From NCBI GenBank assembly GCA_023053545.1, contig JAKZAN010000004.1:6696001-6760000 (forward strand): a stretch of 64,000 nucleotides of DNA, in the 5' to 3' direction. This stretch comes from Lepidurus packardi (lineage: Eukaryota; Arthropoda; Branchiopoda; Notostraca; Triopsidae). The translations under genes and the position numbers were made by a program. Shown one piece after another: positions 1 through 10,706 of the stretch. The first letter of the stretch is position 1. Each line of letters begins with the position of its first letter. The notes under the pieces were generated by a model, which worked only from the letters and a program-made list of their open reading frames with translations, searched no databases and was not told where the DNA came from.

Positions 1-425
1 TCGTACGTGGCCGGAGAAAAGTGCCTTTTCTTTCACAAGGTAGTACCAGTTCCGTTTGGGAGAAGGAAATTACGCTTGTACTAATTTGTGCCTTCGTTTG
101 TCATTTGGAGAGACTTACAAGGGAGTCTTGTGCGAGGATTTTCGTCGCTCCCGAGTTCAGCAACTATTTTAAGACGGGCAAGCAAAAAGCTCAGCATTTT
201 CTACGAATCTTAAACGTCTTCACAAGTAAATACGTTGTTTTCGTTTGCTTTTAACTTACGTAATTTAACCGTATGATCCCTGTGCGGTTTTGGCTAGGAC
301 CGTTTTTCTTGTGTTATACGGAATAGTTTCAGCAAAAGCTGTGGTTGTAACGTCGGGGAGGAGATCCCAAGTTATTGCGAGTGATTCGAGCTCTTCTCAG
401 AAGTTTTAGTGTGCCTTTTTCCATT

Positions 426-1029
426 ATGGCTGGCAAAGATCTCTATCGGAAAGATATTGATGCTGTCTATCCAGAACACCTTTCGCGTTTGCATCGAGGA
501 ACGGGTGCTTTTACGGGCGATTTGGCTCCGCAAGCCTTTCGTAGGATGCAAAAGAAAAGTATGCATCGAGGAGCGACTGGGCGTTTTCGAACTCAGCCAG
601 TCACCTTTGATGAAATTCAGGTGACGTATGAGAGTATAGGAATTGTGCATACCATCCAAACCTCTCTATATAACGGTGAACTTTCTGGGGGTTCTAGGAA
701 GTGGATGAAGACGTGTCAGAAGAAACTACGGAGCCAACAGCCGCTGCAGCAGCCACATCAGAGCAAGACTTGCAGCAGAGGTTTCAAGAATTCCGCGCTT
801 TACAATCCTCGCGACGTGCCTTCAAAGCCCGCCAGTTGTGCGAAAGCCTTCCAAGTTCCAAAGGTGAACGATCTTTTCATGACGACATGCTAGCTTTTCG
901 AGGGTTAACAAAGACTAATTTCTTTCGCTTTCTGCAGTTCCAGTTTCAGAAAGCAGTGAAGATTGCAAGCAAAACAGTGAAGTGCCTTCCAGTGCCAGTT
1001 CGGCTTCCCGACCGAGACCTTCTATATGA
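426..1029 (+). CDS. Small three-exon gene, unknown function
   Basis: Three exons can be joined cleanly: 426-620, 698-863 and 938-1029, giving 150 residues. The introns are GTGACG...TTCTAG (phase 0) and GTGAAC...CTGCAG (phase 1). The start is the first ATG in frame ([12 protein letters not shown]). The N-terminal half is basic and rich in Arg, Gly and His ([12 protein letters not shown], then [12 protein letters not shown]) and ends in a TFDEI motif. Exon 2 opens with an acidic EVDEDVSEE stretch followed by an Ala/Gln-rich segment and a charged helix-like region. Exon 3 is Ser-rich and ends SRPRPSI. There is no signal peptide or membrane segment, so a nuclear or cytosolic protein is likely. 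I do not recognise the family. The clean phase match and the patterned composition are the reasons for calling it real. Confidence 0.6.
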
Positions 1030-4000
1030 GCTTAAATTTTTGAAACTTATATGCATGGAGAGCCAGCTTGAAGTAATTTTACGTTAATTCCTTGTTATAA
1101 TCTATACCGAGGTATGTTGTTGTATTCTCTGGTTCTTTTTATGCAGAATAATTGACTGGCGTAAAAAAAATTTAGGTTTCTAGGCTAATTTGAACTTTTT
1201 TCTTTTCATGAAATTTATTTCTAATTGTATACCGAAGAGAATTGTATCAGTATACAAGCAAGTTCTCTGGTTTGCGGACTTTGGTACTATTTTGCAACCT
1301 TTGAACTACTAAAAATTGCCAGTTCCAAATGATTTTGCTACTCAGCCAAGACCTTTTCATAAACTCGATTAGGCAAATATCTTGTTGGCCAAACTACATT
1401 CGGCAAATTGTTTTCTGCAGCAACGTCGACGCCACTGTCACTGTCCTTGGCTGGAATCCAAGTTCAAGTGCAGTTCTCCCAAGTAGCTTGAGCGTCATGA
1501 CCGTCTCTGTTATCTGTACTGATTTAAACTTGCTTATTAAAACAAATCATTGGTTCCTTGACAACCATTGTTGTGCTGCAAGAAAAGCACATCGCAGGAA
1601 ATAATTTTTGTTGAATGGTCTTTTGCGTATAACCGTATGGGTAAGACCTCAATTGAAAATTGCGTAATCTCTCAGTGTATCATGTATTCACAGCGAAAGT
1701 TGAGGTAAGAATGCTCTTATTATCTTACATAATAATCACTCTTACTATCTTACTTTGTAGGGGAAAAGGTTCAAGGGCCGGTTGCACAGGTAGGATGACC
1801 CCTTAAGTGAAAGGGGAACAATCAAGGATCGTCCTGACTCGGCCTATGTCAACGAGCAATTTTTTACTGTTTTGGCAAAAATAGATTATAATAGTTGTAG
1901 TGTTATAATTTTTTAAAAGTTACTATCAACTATGATGTTTTCGATTAATAATTGTTTGATCTTGAATTGGCGGCTGAACTTAGAGAACTTAGTTCAATTC
2001 GCACGACTAAATACGACTAAATTTAAGACTAAATGGGCAGTAGCCCATTAGTATTTAAGCTTTCCGTTCTAGCTTGTTGATTTTTCTATACGATTTATGG
2101 CTAACTTTTATAGGCCTGTTGCTGCAAATTAAACCTTAGAAAGTTTATATGAGTTCCAACGGATTCGAACAGCGCGCGCTACTGAAATGGCCGCAAGAGG
2201 CACCCTAGCCAGCTTGCTGCCTTTCGTCACTTCAGTCACGCTCGCGCAGCCGAACGAGTTGGACGTTGAGATGGAAAATTGTGTAGTGATTAACTTTTGG
2301 TGCAGTTCTGTTTTTAGCTAAATTTTTATAGGGTGCTCTATTTCTAGGTACTCGAAACATTTATTTTAATTCATAGGCATTATTTTAGCTTAGTTTGTGC
2401 GTGTTTTCAGTGCGGTGTTTCATTTCAAACGTTTGGGTGTGTAGACCGTTCTGTTACGTTTGCAGCAGACGTTCAACTTAGGCAGGACAAGTCCAAACAA
2501 GATGCCGCTGGGGTTATTGTTTGTTGTCTTTTTCTGGTTGAGTTCTGAATGATTATTTTATTTTTTAGGGCAGACTTCCATGATTCTTCGCCTCATTTAA
2601 AAATTCAAAAATATGGCATGCAACGTGGCAGAGGTATTTATGGGATTGAGGAAAGATTGCTTAAAATGTATTTACTAGTTTAATATAATATAGTATTTCG
2701 GTGTAAAAACAATTAAAATAGATCTGTCTTTACGTTGCGGCTCATCATCCTTTTGACGTAATTATTAATACGGCTTAGAAATGCTTGAATCTCTGTGTGG
2801 TTAAGCAATGAACGGAGTCTTCTTCAACTCAATATCGCATAAGCTCCCGAGAAGGTTAGACACATGTTATTCTTCTGTCAAATTGCCCTTTTGTCTACGG
2901 TTAAGAATATCAAATTATAGTTATTCGATTGTACAGTTTTAACGCTGGAAGAAATTGTACTAAATATGTAATTGCGCAGACCTCTTGGTAACAAGTACTA
3001 TGCCTATATCTAATAATTTATTTCTCTTAGGTGTTGTTTAATGGACTTTTGGTGTAGGCAAGGGGTTCGTAGCGTTCGTTCCCTGGTTTAAAAAGTTACA
3101 CAGTTAAGGTATTCAGTTGTAAAGGTATGCATAAGATTATCCGCATAACTGTTTTAACTGGTTGGTCACAGTGTAAGAAGTTATAAGCGAGCGAGCCTTG
3201 TGTTTGGGCATACAGAAAGAGGAGCAGAAAATTGAACGACCCTGAATAAGAATTATTGCTGCTTTTCACGCAACCAATGGTTCTTCTGACTGTGAATTTG
3301 GTGGTGTATGTATTACGTTTCAATTATTAACCCTTCCAACTACTTTGTTGTTCGTAAGGCCAGATTGCCACATTGGAAGGGCCCCGATGTTCAGCATTGG
3401 GGTCGACTTCGTATATATTGTAATTTTTTTGTGGAATTTAGTAGAATTGTAGTGCTTATTTTCTAAAAAATTTTTTCCTTACTGGTAAGAGTGTATCCCT
3501 CCAAACATTGCTGTAGCGCTCAACTTCCAAATTTGTTGGAATTTTTCTTCTGTGTCTTTTCTTAGCTCCAAACATTGGATTCCAAAATTATGCGACAGAT
3601 ATGCTTCCCCCCCCCCCCTCCCTCCCCGAATTGCTTATTTGTTGTACCCTAAACGTTCCCCGTAAAATCTGGTTTGCACATTTTTTCTGTGTATTGTATA
3701 TTTGTAATTTTAGAAATAAAAGAGAAATTTTGACAAATTTTTGCGTGATTTTTCGGAAAACCCGCGAAAAGGGTTGTGGCCTCCAGGAAAAGGACGAATC
3801 CTATTGGTGGATTGGACCAAAAAGGGGGCGTGGTCTCTTTTCGAGCTGGAAAAGCGTTTTCTGGGCTTTTTCCCATAAGGATTCCTGCACGATCAAGGGG
3901 GTCCCCTTCACAAATTTTGAAAAATTGAAAGCCTCGCCCATTTCCCTGTTCCCATTTCCCTGTTCACAACTCCCCTGCTCGGTTTCCTGTCGATATTCGA

Positions 4001-4110
4001 GCTCGTGATGCCTAAGCTTCACAATTTCGAATATGGGTATAGGAACCTTGCCGGGAAGGCCTTAGGTACAGAGAAATCGTAGCATTTAATATTTTGTTTC
4101 TTTCGACGAA
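1030..4110. other. Intergenic, no gene recognised
   Basis: This is AT-rich sequence with only short ORFs of random composition. It holds a C-rich tract at about 3608-3629 and the downstream flank of the small gene. I see no conserved protein, RNA gene or inverted-repeat element in it. Confidence 0.5.
3608..3629 (+). repeat. C-rich low-complexity tract
   Basis: A C run broken only by two T residues (CCCC...TCCCTCCCC). Simple-sequence tract without other features. Confidence 0.8.
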
Positions 4111-4114
4111 ATAA

Positions 4115-4190
4115 AGTGATTCGACCAGGAATCGAACCGAGGACCTCTTAGTCCCCAGTCGTGCGTGTTCTCCCCGCGGTAACCGGTTTA
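4115..4190 (-). repeat. tRNA-derived sequence (SINE-head-like or tRNA pseudogene)
   Basis: Read on the minus strand, this stretch has a good B-box/T-loop (GGTTCGATTCC), an anticodon-loop-like CTAAGAG and an A-box-like segment upstream. The 5' acceptor half does not pair with the 3' half (TCGAATC), the anticodon and T stems carry mismatches, and there is no T4 terminator directly behind it. It therefore looks like a decayed tRNA or the tRNA-derived head of a SINE, not a working tRNA gene. Confidence 0.35.
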
Positions 4191-4199
4191 TGTTTAACA

Positions 4200-5872
4200 A
4201 CTGTTGAAGCATCTATAAGTGCAACGTATGAACGAAGCCGGTGCACGAGGGTAGCATTTATCTTTTGTTCGATTTATAAAAATATTACGATTCGCCTAGT
4301 CATACCTTTTTTGTCATTACTTAAGTTAGCATTACTACATTGCATTTTTTGTATTTGTTTTAAAATATAATAAAAAATCCTTCCGAAAATTTCTTTAAGA
4401 GATCAAAATCATTCACAATAAATTAGAAGGCAATGTGTTTGCTTTGAATTATTTTTTTATTAAAAACTCATATACAAGACATCACAAAATTATTCTTAGT
4501 CATTAATTTAAGCAATAAGTAAAAGACCGGCATTACTCAAGTGCGGAGAAAGGATACCACATAATAACAACGAGGATGTTACAAGTATTTATACTGATAG
4601 TTCTGGAAAAGCTTGAACCTTTAATCGAAATTTTTTTGTAAAGTTGTAAAAATACAGACAGTAGTAACGATGTTTGGATTATGCCTGTCCTTTCCATTGG
4701 TCTCAGGCAAGCAAAGGCTTACCACGGGAAGACCCAATCATTGAGTACAGACCTATAGTGCGAGAAGTTGCAAACAGGTGTACATTTTTTCTGTTGCATT
4801 CGCATGATATGGGGTATGACACCTGTATCATCTCTTGACCTAATAAATGCATACATTGGCGTCCCGGATATGCCCAGTTTGAGTTTAAATAGCGCACCAA
4901 AAACTAGTACAGAGGAAAGCACCCCATAGTATAGTGATTTCAATACGCAAAATATGTACCTTTATAAAAATGAAAAGGAGTCAAATTTGTCCATTTTCGC
5001 ACCTTTTCTAAGGGTGAAAATAAAAAGAAAACAAAGTTAGTACAACAGAATAAGTTTGACAATAAAGTCCGTAAAATGTTTGCTACCGGCTTACCGTTAG
5101 ATCTGCAGAACGTGACAGTATACTGACTGGTCAAGAAACTAGGGGCGTCTTCCTGGCTTTTGATGTCCATCTGAATACTAAAATAAAGCAGTTTTTAAAA
5201 TACAATCAATAAGCAAGTTTGTATAAACATACTTAGTCACTTCTGCGTTAGAACTTCACCTCTGGCTCGCAAGTTAATATTAAAAATTCGAAAGTTGCGA
5301 AGCCTTAGGCAGTTATAGGCACTGAAGAAGCTTAGGTCAAAAGAAGCGCAGGTCTTTCCAATCCCTAATAGGTAAAATGGGAATAATTAGCACAAAAAAT
5401 AAATAATCCTAATTTCAAATGTTGCCGTCAGTCCATAAGATCCCCCTTAAAATCCCACATCCACTAAGCTGAAATCAGGAGCTCAAGGACCATCTAAACC
5501 ACAGCCGAAGGATCGCGGAACGTGGCCACCTTCGTACATTCGAAGCGAAAATCTACCAAAACATAAATAATATTAACATAATTGTAAACAGCAACACGAC
5601 AAATAGGAGTCAGTCCTTTTCCAGGTGCTTTCTCAGAAATTTACCCTAACTGAGGCAAAATTCTCCGAAGAAGGACAAAATGGGACATGTTTGGCTGAAA
5701 ATAAAACACCCTGCCCTGAACTGCTTCATTTTTCCAATCCCAAAGCTTCGCTTGGCTAGCACAAGCGACGTTCCCTGCTCACTAAGTCAAGAAATTATCA
5801 AATTTTTAAGAAATAAAGTTGAATTGCCCCGAAAAAATGAACACAGACTAAAGCACCCTGCAGAAGTGAGTA
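4200..5872. other. Intergenic, no gene recognised
   Basis: AT-rich sequence lies between the tRNA-like stretch and the Tigger element. A 75-codon minus-strand ORF at 4719-4943 has a hydrophobic start but no in-frame ATG at its beginning and no recognisable partner exons, so it is not called as a gene. Confidence 0.45.
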
Positions 5873-5895
5873 CAGTCAAAGCTCCTTATTCGCGG
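5873..5895 (+). repeat. 5' terminal inverted repeat of Tigger element
   Basis: This 23-bp repeat starts CAGTCAAAGCTCC and is preceded by the TA target duplication. It matches 7924-7946 exactly in reverse complement. Confidence 0.95.
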
Positions 5896-6110
5896 TTCCC
5901 GTATTCGCGGATTCAGTATTCGCGGGTGAAATTTTTGTGACCGCATCTCTTTATTCGCGGCTGAAAAATTCGCTATTCGCGGGTCGCACGCACACCGATC
6001 GTTTGCAAGCAACTCGTGTAATTACGTATATGTTTTCATTTCTCAAACTGTTTACTTGCGATTCTTCTCGATTATTTTCTCCTACAAGCACATCGCATTG
6101 AAGATTCATT

Positions 6111-7770
6111 ATGGCGAGTAAAAAAGAAGGAAAGGTAACTAACAGTAGGAAAAAAGTTTTGCCACTTAAAGTGAAAGTAGAAATGCTTGATCGCTTACGT
6201 CTTGGTGACTCCTTTGCTTCTGTTGCACGTTCATTCAACGTCAATGAGTCAACAGTCAGGTTCATAAAAAAATCGGAAGACAAAATTAGGAATTCCGTAG
6301 CTTCAACCTTACTAGCTGCGAAAGTCGTGCGTGATCCCGCTATTGAAAAAATGGAAGCCGCATTGAGCGTGTGGATTGAAGAACTTAATCAAAAGCGGGT
6401 GCCTTTAACCGGTGGAATAATACGAGAGAAAGGCTAAGCGTCTCTATGAACATTTTAAGCAATCTGAAGTTGATATTCCAGGTTCTACATTTAAGGCTTC
6501 AGAAGGCTGGTTCAGTAAGTTTAAGGTGCGACAGTCGTTTCACAACATTAAAATTGTTGGAGAAGCTGCATCAGCAGATACTGCTGCGGCTGTTAGCTAT
6601 CCCGAAGAATTTCTAGAACAGATCACTCGTGAAGGATACAAGCCAGAGCAAGTTTTTAACGCGGATGAAACGGGATTATTCTGGAAAAGAATGCCGAATA
6701 GAACTTACATATCAAAGCAAGAGAAATCCGCATCTGGGTTTAAAGCAGCGAAGGACAGAGTTACGTTGCTTCTCTGTTCTAATGCATCTGGTGACTGCTT
6801 AATTAAGCCTTTGATGCTTTATAGATCGCTTAATCCTCGTGCTTTGAAAAATAAAAGGAAGGAAGATCTGCCAGTCTTTTGGCGTGCAAATAAGAAGGCT
6901 TGGGTTACATCCGCTGTTTTCACTGATTGGTTCCTTAACTGTTTCGTTCCCGAAGTCGAAGCCTACTTGAAAAAAGCTAACTTCGATTTTAAAGCGGTGC
7001 TTGTCTTGGATAATGCACCGGGGCATCCACGCGAGCTAGAATTCGCTCATCCTAATGTAAAAGTGGTGTTTTTACCGCCAAACACAACAGCTTTGCTCCA
7101 ACCCATGGATCAAGGAATAATCCAAGCCTTCAAGCTTTATTACATCAGAAGAACCTTCAAGATCATCCTCGACTCCATGGACAATGATCAGGAATTAACC
7201 GTCACTGAATGCTGGAAGAAGTTTGACATAGCAAGGTGCATTGTTTGCATTAAAGAAGCAATTCAAAAGCTAAGACAGTCCACATTGAAGGCCTGCTGGA
7301 AAAAACTGTGGCCAGCTAGCTTGACTGAAGAAATAAACAAGGAAACCGTGAATGTTCAGGAAATCACCGAGGACATTGTTCGCGTAGCAAACAGCATAGG
7401 GCGAGATGGCTTCGAAACTTTGCAATCATCTGACGTCCAGGAATTGCTAGAATCTCAAGAAGACTTGACCGAAGCTGATTTAGAACTTATGTTGAATAAG
7501 GAAGACTCGGTTGAAGAAGAGACCGGAGCTAGATCAGATCAGATAAATTGGACTTCTAAAAGCCTGACAGAAGGTTTGAAGATTGCTTATCAGCTTTGCG
7601 AATATTTTGTCAACACTGATCCTTCAGTGGAAAGAAGCTTGGTTTTTAAAAGAAAAATTGACGAAGCAATGCTTGAGTATCAGTCAGAGTTAACGCAGAT
7701 GTTAAACGTTGCAAAACAAGCGAAAATCACGAAGTTTCTTACGCCAATATGTAAAACTGGCGATAATTAA
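6111..7770 (+). pseudogene. Tigger/pogo transposase, broken by a frameshift
   Basis: This is the cut-and-paste transposase of the surrounding element. The first part (6111-6437) has a lysine-rich start and a CENP-B-type helix-turn-helix (LRLGDSFASVARSFNVNEST). The second part (6526-7770 and the codons just upstream in the same frame) has a DDE_1 catalytic core with its three acidic residues in NADETGLFW, VLVLDNAPGHP and LQPMDQGII. The two parts lie in different frames. The break is about one base near 6430, where the first frame ends at a TAA-type stop, and translation in the second frame resumes family-like sequence at once. An acidic C-terminal tail ends at 7770. As it stands no full transposase can be made without frameshifting. 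The lesion is small, so active relatives elsewhere in the genome are likely. Confidence 0.9.
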
Positions 7771-7923
7771 GCTTGCTTTGATGAACAGTGAAAATAAAAA
7801 AAATATTTTTCTGCTATAGACCGTCTTTTTTTAACTTTGGAACGTATCCCTATCTTTCAATGTAAATTTCCATTCCACATTCGCGGTTTTCCTTATTCGC
7901 GGACTTTCTCCGGAACGTATCCC

Positions 7924-7946
7924 CCGCGAATAAGGAGCTTTGACTG
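7924..7946 (-). repeat. 3' terminal inverted repeat of Tigger element
   Basis: Exact inverted copy of 5873-5895, followed by TA at 7947-7948. Confidence 0.95.
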
Positions 7947-7948
7947 TA

Positions 7949-10706
7949 ATGGAAATAAAATACTTTCCTATCAGAAAAGACTCAAATGTGTCCTTTTTCG
8001 CCGCCTCTAGACATTGCAGGGGTAGGAAAGACGAAGAATTTTCTCAAAGTCGACCAGGTGCAGTCCCCTTTTGCTTAGGGATTCGTACGACCCAAACCTA
8101 ACGCGTATGCTTCTCCTCTTTTCGCATTCTTATGAAAGGTTTAGAAAAAAAAGAAAAAAAAGAACAAGAATAACAAATTTAACTTCGAAAAACAATTAAG
8201 TTACTTAAACACTTTAAGATCAGTCTATCTTCCAAGACTGTATTACCAACATGTTCCAAACAAAGTAGTGAAACTTGACACGAATTAACTCTTTGGTTAG
8301 GGAAGAAAGCCACATTGGAACTCGGGAGAAGAGAAAGGTCCTACCTCGAACGAGTGAACACTTGGATCCCCCAGAAAACAGCAACAACCTCTGAAAGACG
8401 GCACGATCGCAGACTAAGGGACCCAAACGGAATTAAAGACTGTAAGAGAGATGGAAGTTTAGTAACTAAAAATTACCAATATTTAGTTTAAAAGAAAAGA
8501 ATTTACTCAGCCAAAAATGTCCACAGACGAAACGTCTACCCCTGCATGCGGCACCTTCGCGTTCTTCAGTCGAAGCTCCCACAACCCGTTTGACACTATG
8601 CCCCCAGAAAAGTTTTCGTTGTTTTTGCCATTAAAGACCTATTGCATAGTACACACGAAAACTTTTCTGCCCCAGTAAGTCAAAAGATGCGACACTAAAC
8701 CTAATCGGCCACAACACTTTAATCCCTGCCATGCCTTTCCTTTTGGTTCTCCTGGGGGCTCCCACAGAAGGTAAATAAGAGCTATCTCCACACAGCCCCA
8801 GCTAAGCAGACAAAAAGTTGCGTGATTTGTTTCGTTTCCAACAAGATGGCAAAAGGCAAGGGGTGAAGTTGGCCGAGCGGAACGGGAGGGAAAGGACAAC
8901 ACCACACACTTAACACGTTTTCACACTTTATAACTGTTCGTGAAATTTGTCACCACCTAATAAATACAAAAGGAACAACACTTAGTAAAACTGTTATGTT
9001 TAAGCACAACTTAATAGGGTCTTCAGCTTTAACAAGTTTAATTTGAGTCACGGAAAAAGTACGTCATCCCACCCGACTTGGTAAAGGAAAATGGTGGACC
9101 AGCGGTGTCTGGACACGCACTCCCGTTGAGCGGCGGAGGCCAAAGAAATAAGACATTTGTTCGCTGAACTCGCTTCGGTCGCGATACAGGTCATACTGGA
9201 GAATTTTTAATATAACTTTTTTTTTTCAGCCGGAAAATTGGAAAAATTTGTTTACACCGATATTTTTTTGTTCAAATACGGGATTATTCCCCGGGAGTGT
9301 ATCTTTGTTGGTGGTCATGAGGCTTGAGGAATTAAGAGAAATTTAAATATTGCTAAAATCGGACTGGAAATTTTTATGAAAATAGGAAAAAAAATCTTCG
9401 TCTGACTAGGGGAATCGAAAAGCAGTGTACGGGAACTTCACGCTAATTGTTACTTGAATTAATGGCAACATAGGTAGCCAGTGGGAGCGAACACACTTGG
9501 AAATGCTCGAAATCTAGTGACACCTCCCGGGAGTAATGTCAAAAATTGTCAATATTTCTACTTTTAATGAATACAATTTGAGAATATGCATGCTGACTGC
9601 ATAATAGTTAATTTTATTGCTTTCAATTTGATACAAGTCGGACGGGAGTCCACAAACTTGAAATAAAACGAGAGCAATTACCTGAAGTGTGGTACGCTTG
9701 GCTTCTGTTCACAATATGGATTATGGATAGCATGATTTTAATTCCGTCGTTTACGCTAAGTGGCGGCGATTGCCTACAGAGAGGGCTGTGCACATTCGCC
9801 AAAGCCATGGCAAAGACAGGCATGGCATAGCAACGAGCAACGTGGTTGGGCACTGCGTTTTGTGGTTTATTTCTTCCGTATTCTGGCATTTTGCGCTTTA
9901 ATACTACCACTCTCCACAAATTTTAAACAAAAATAGCAATGATATTTGCTAATAAAATAACCAAAAATCACTACATAAAATTTTTAAATTAAGTAACTGG
10001 GCAAAACGAAATGTGACAAAATGTGAGGAAATAGACAAGTAGTTTTGACTGTAGTTTTACAACAAAAGATCGAGATAAAGGAAAATATCACGAATGGAAG
10101 AAAACGATAAAAAAACATTCAACTTGTCTTTAGTTTGCCCATGCACAACTTCATCGCGTATTTTGTCCCGCCTAGCCAGGGTAGGCTATAATCTTTCCTC
10201 ACCTAACCTAATCGAATTTTCTAATCCCCCCCCCCGTTTCGCGGGATTTCCCTCGCGGGAGTTGAATGCTCTATGACGTCCTCTTCGCCTAATATTCGCC
10301 TAAACCTTTGAAAGAAACACAATAGGTATTTACAAACGAGAAAGTGACGATCAGGTTAATTTTGCAGAATAGTCTCTTAGAGTATGATCCCTTCCAGCTT
10401 CTGCCAATTTTAAAACGCCCAAGGTGTGCCAAGTACTTCAATACATACCCCGTAACCTAGTACTCTATTGCGCAAGATTTTACATTTTAAAAATTGTTTT
10501 CCCGTGCAGTAAAAATCCTTTCTGTAAAGACTAGAGGAAGGAATGACGTGTACAAAAAAGGCACAGCAGATTAGTTTTACCTGGGACCATCAGACATACA
10601 GACAAATCTACTAGCATACATTGGTCCACTGTTCCACTTGCTGACCACGAATAAAAGTATCAACAGATATTCTACACCGGCCACGAAGACGTTATATCAC
10701 ACACAT
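7949..10706. other. Intergenic between Tigger element and DOP1
   Basis: The stretch has no supported gene. ORFs at 8220-8426, 8639-8905 and 9623-9919 on the minus strand have no recognisable motif. The right end includes the 3' flank of the minus-strand DOP1 gene. Confidence 0.5.

Larger units (their letters stand above)
5873..7946 (+). mobile_element. pogo/Tigger-type DNA transposon, 2074 bp
   Basis: The element is bounded by perfect 23-bp terminal inverted repeats, CAGTCAAAGCTCC... at 5873-5895 and its reverse complement at 7924-7946. It is flanked by TA on both sides (5871-5872 and 7947-7948), the target duplication of the Tc1/mariner/pogo superfamily. The inside holds a Tigger-like transposase on the plus strand. 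The octamer ATTCGCGG is repeated five times in the first 110 bp (5888, 5903, 5918, 5953, 5975) and again near the 3' end (7879, 7895 and inverted at 7924), probably as subterminal transposase-binding sites. Perfect ends and a nearly open reading frame suggest recent insertion. Confidence 0.93.

Noticed and set aside
2150..2230. Possible tRNA from a reversed B-box (GGATTCGAAC)
   Set aside because: The T stem does not pair and no D arm or acceptor stem could be found.
4719..4943. Minus-strand ORF with hydrophobic start
   Set aside because: It has no ATG at its beginning, no clear partner exon and no recognised motif.
8220..9919. Minus-strand ORFs between Tigger and DOP1
   Set aside because: Random composition, no motif, no consistent splice partners.
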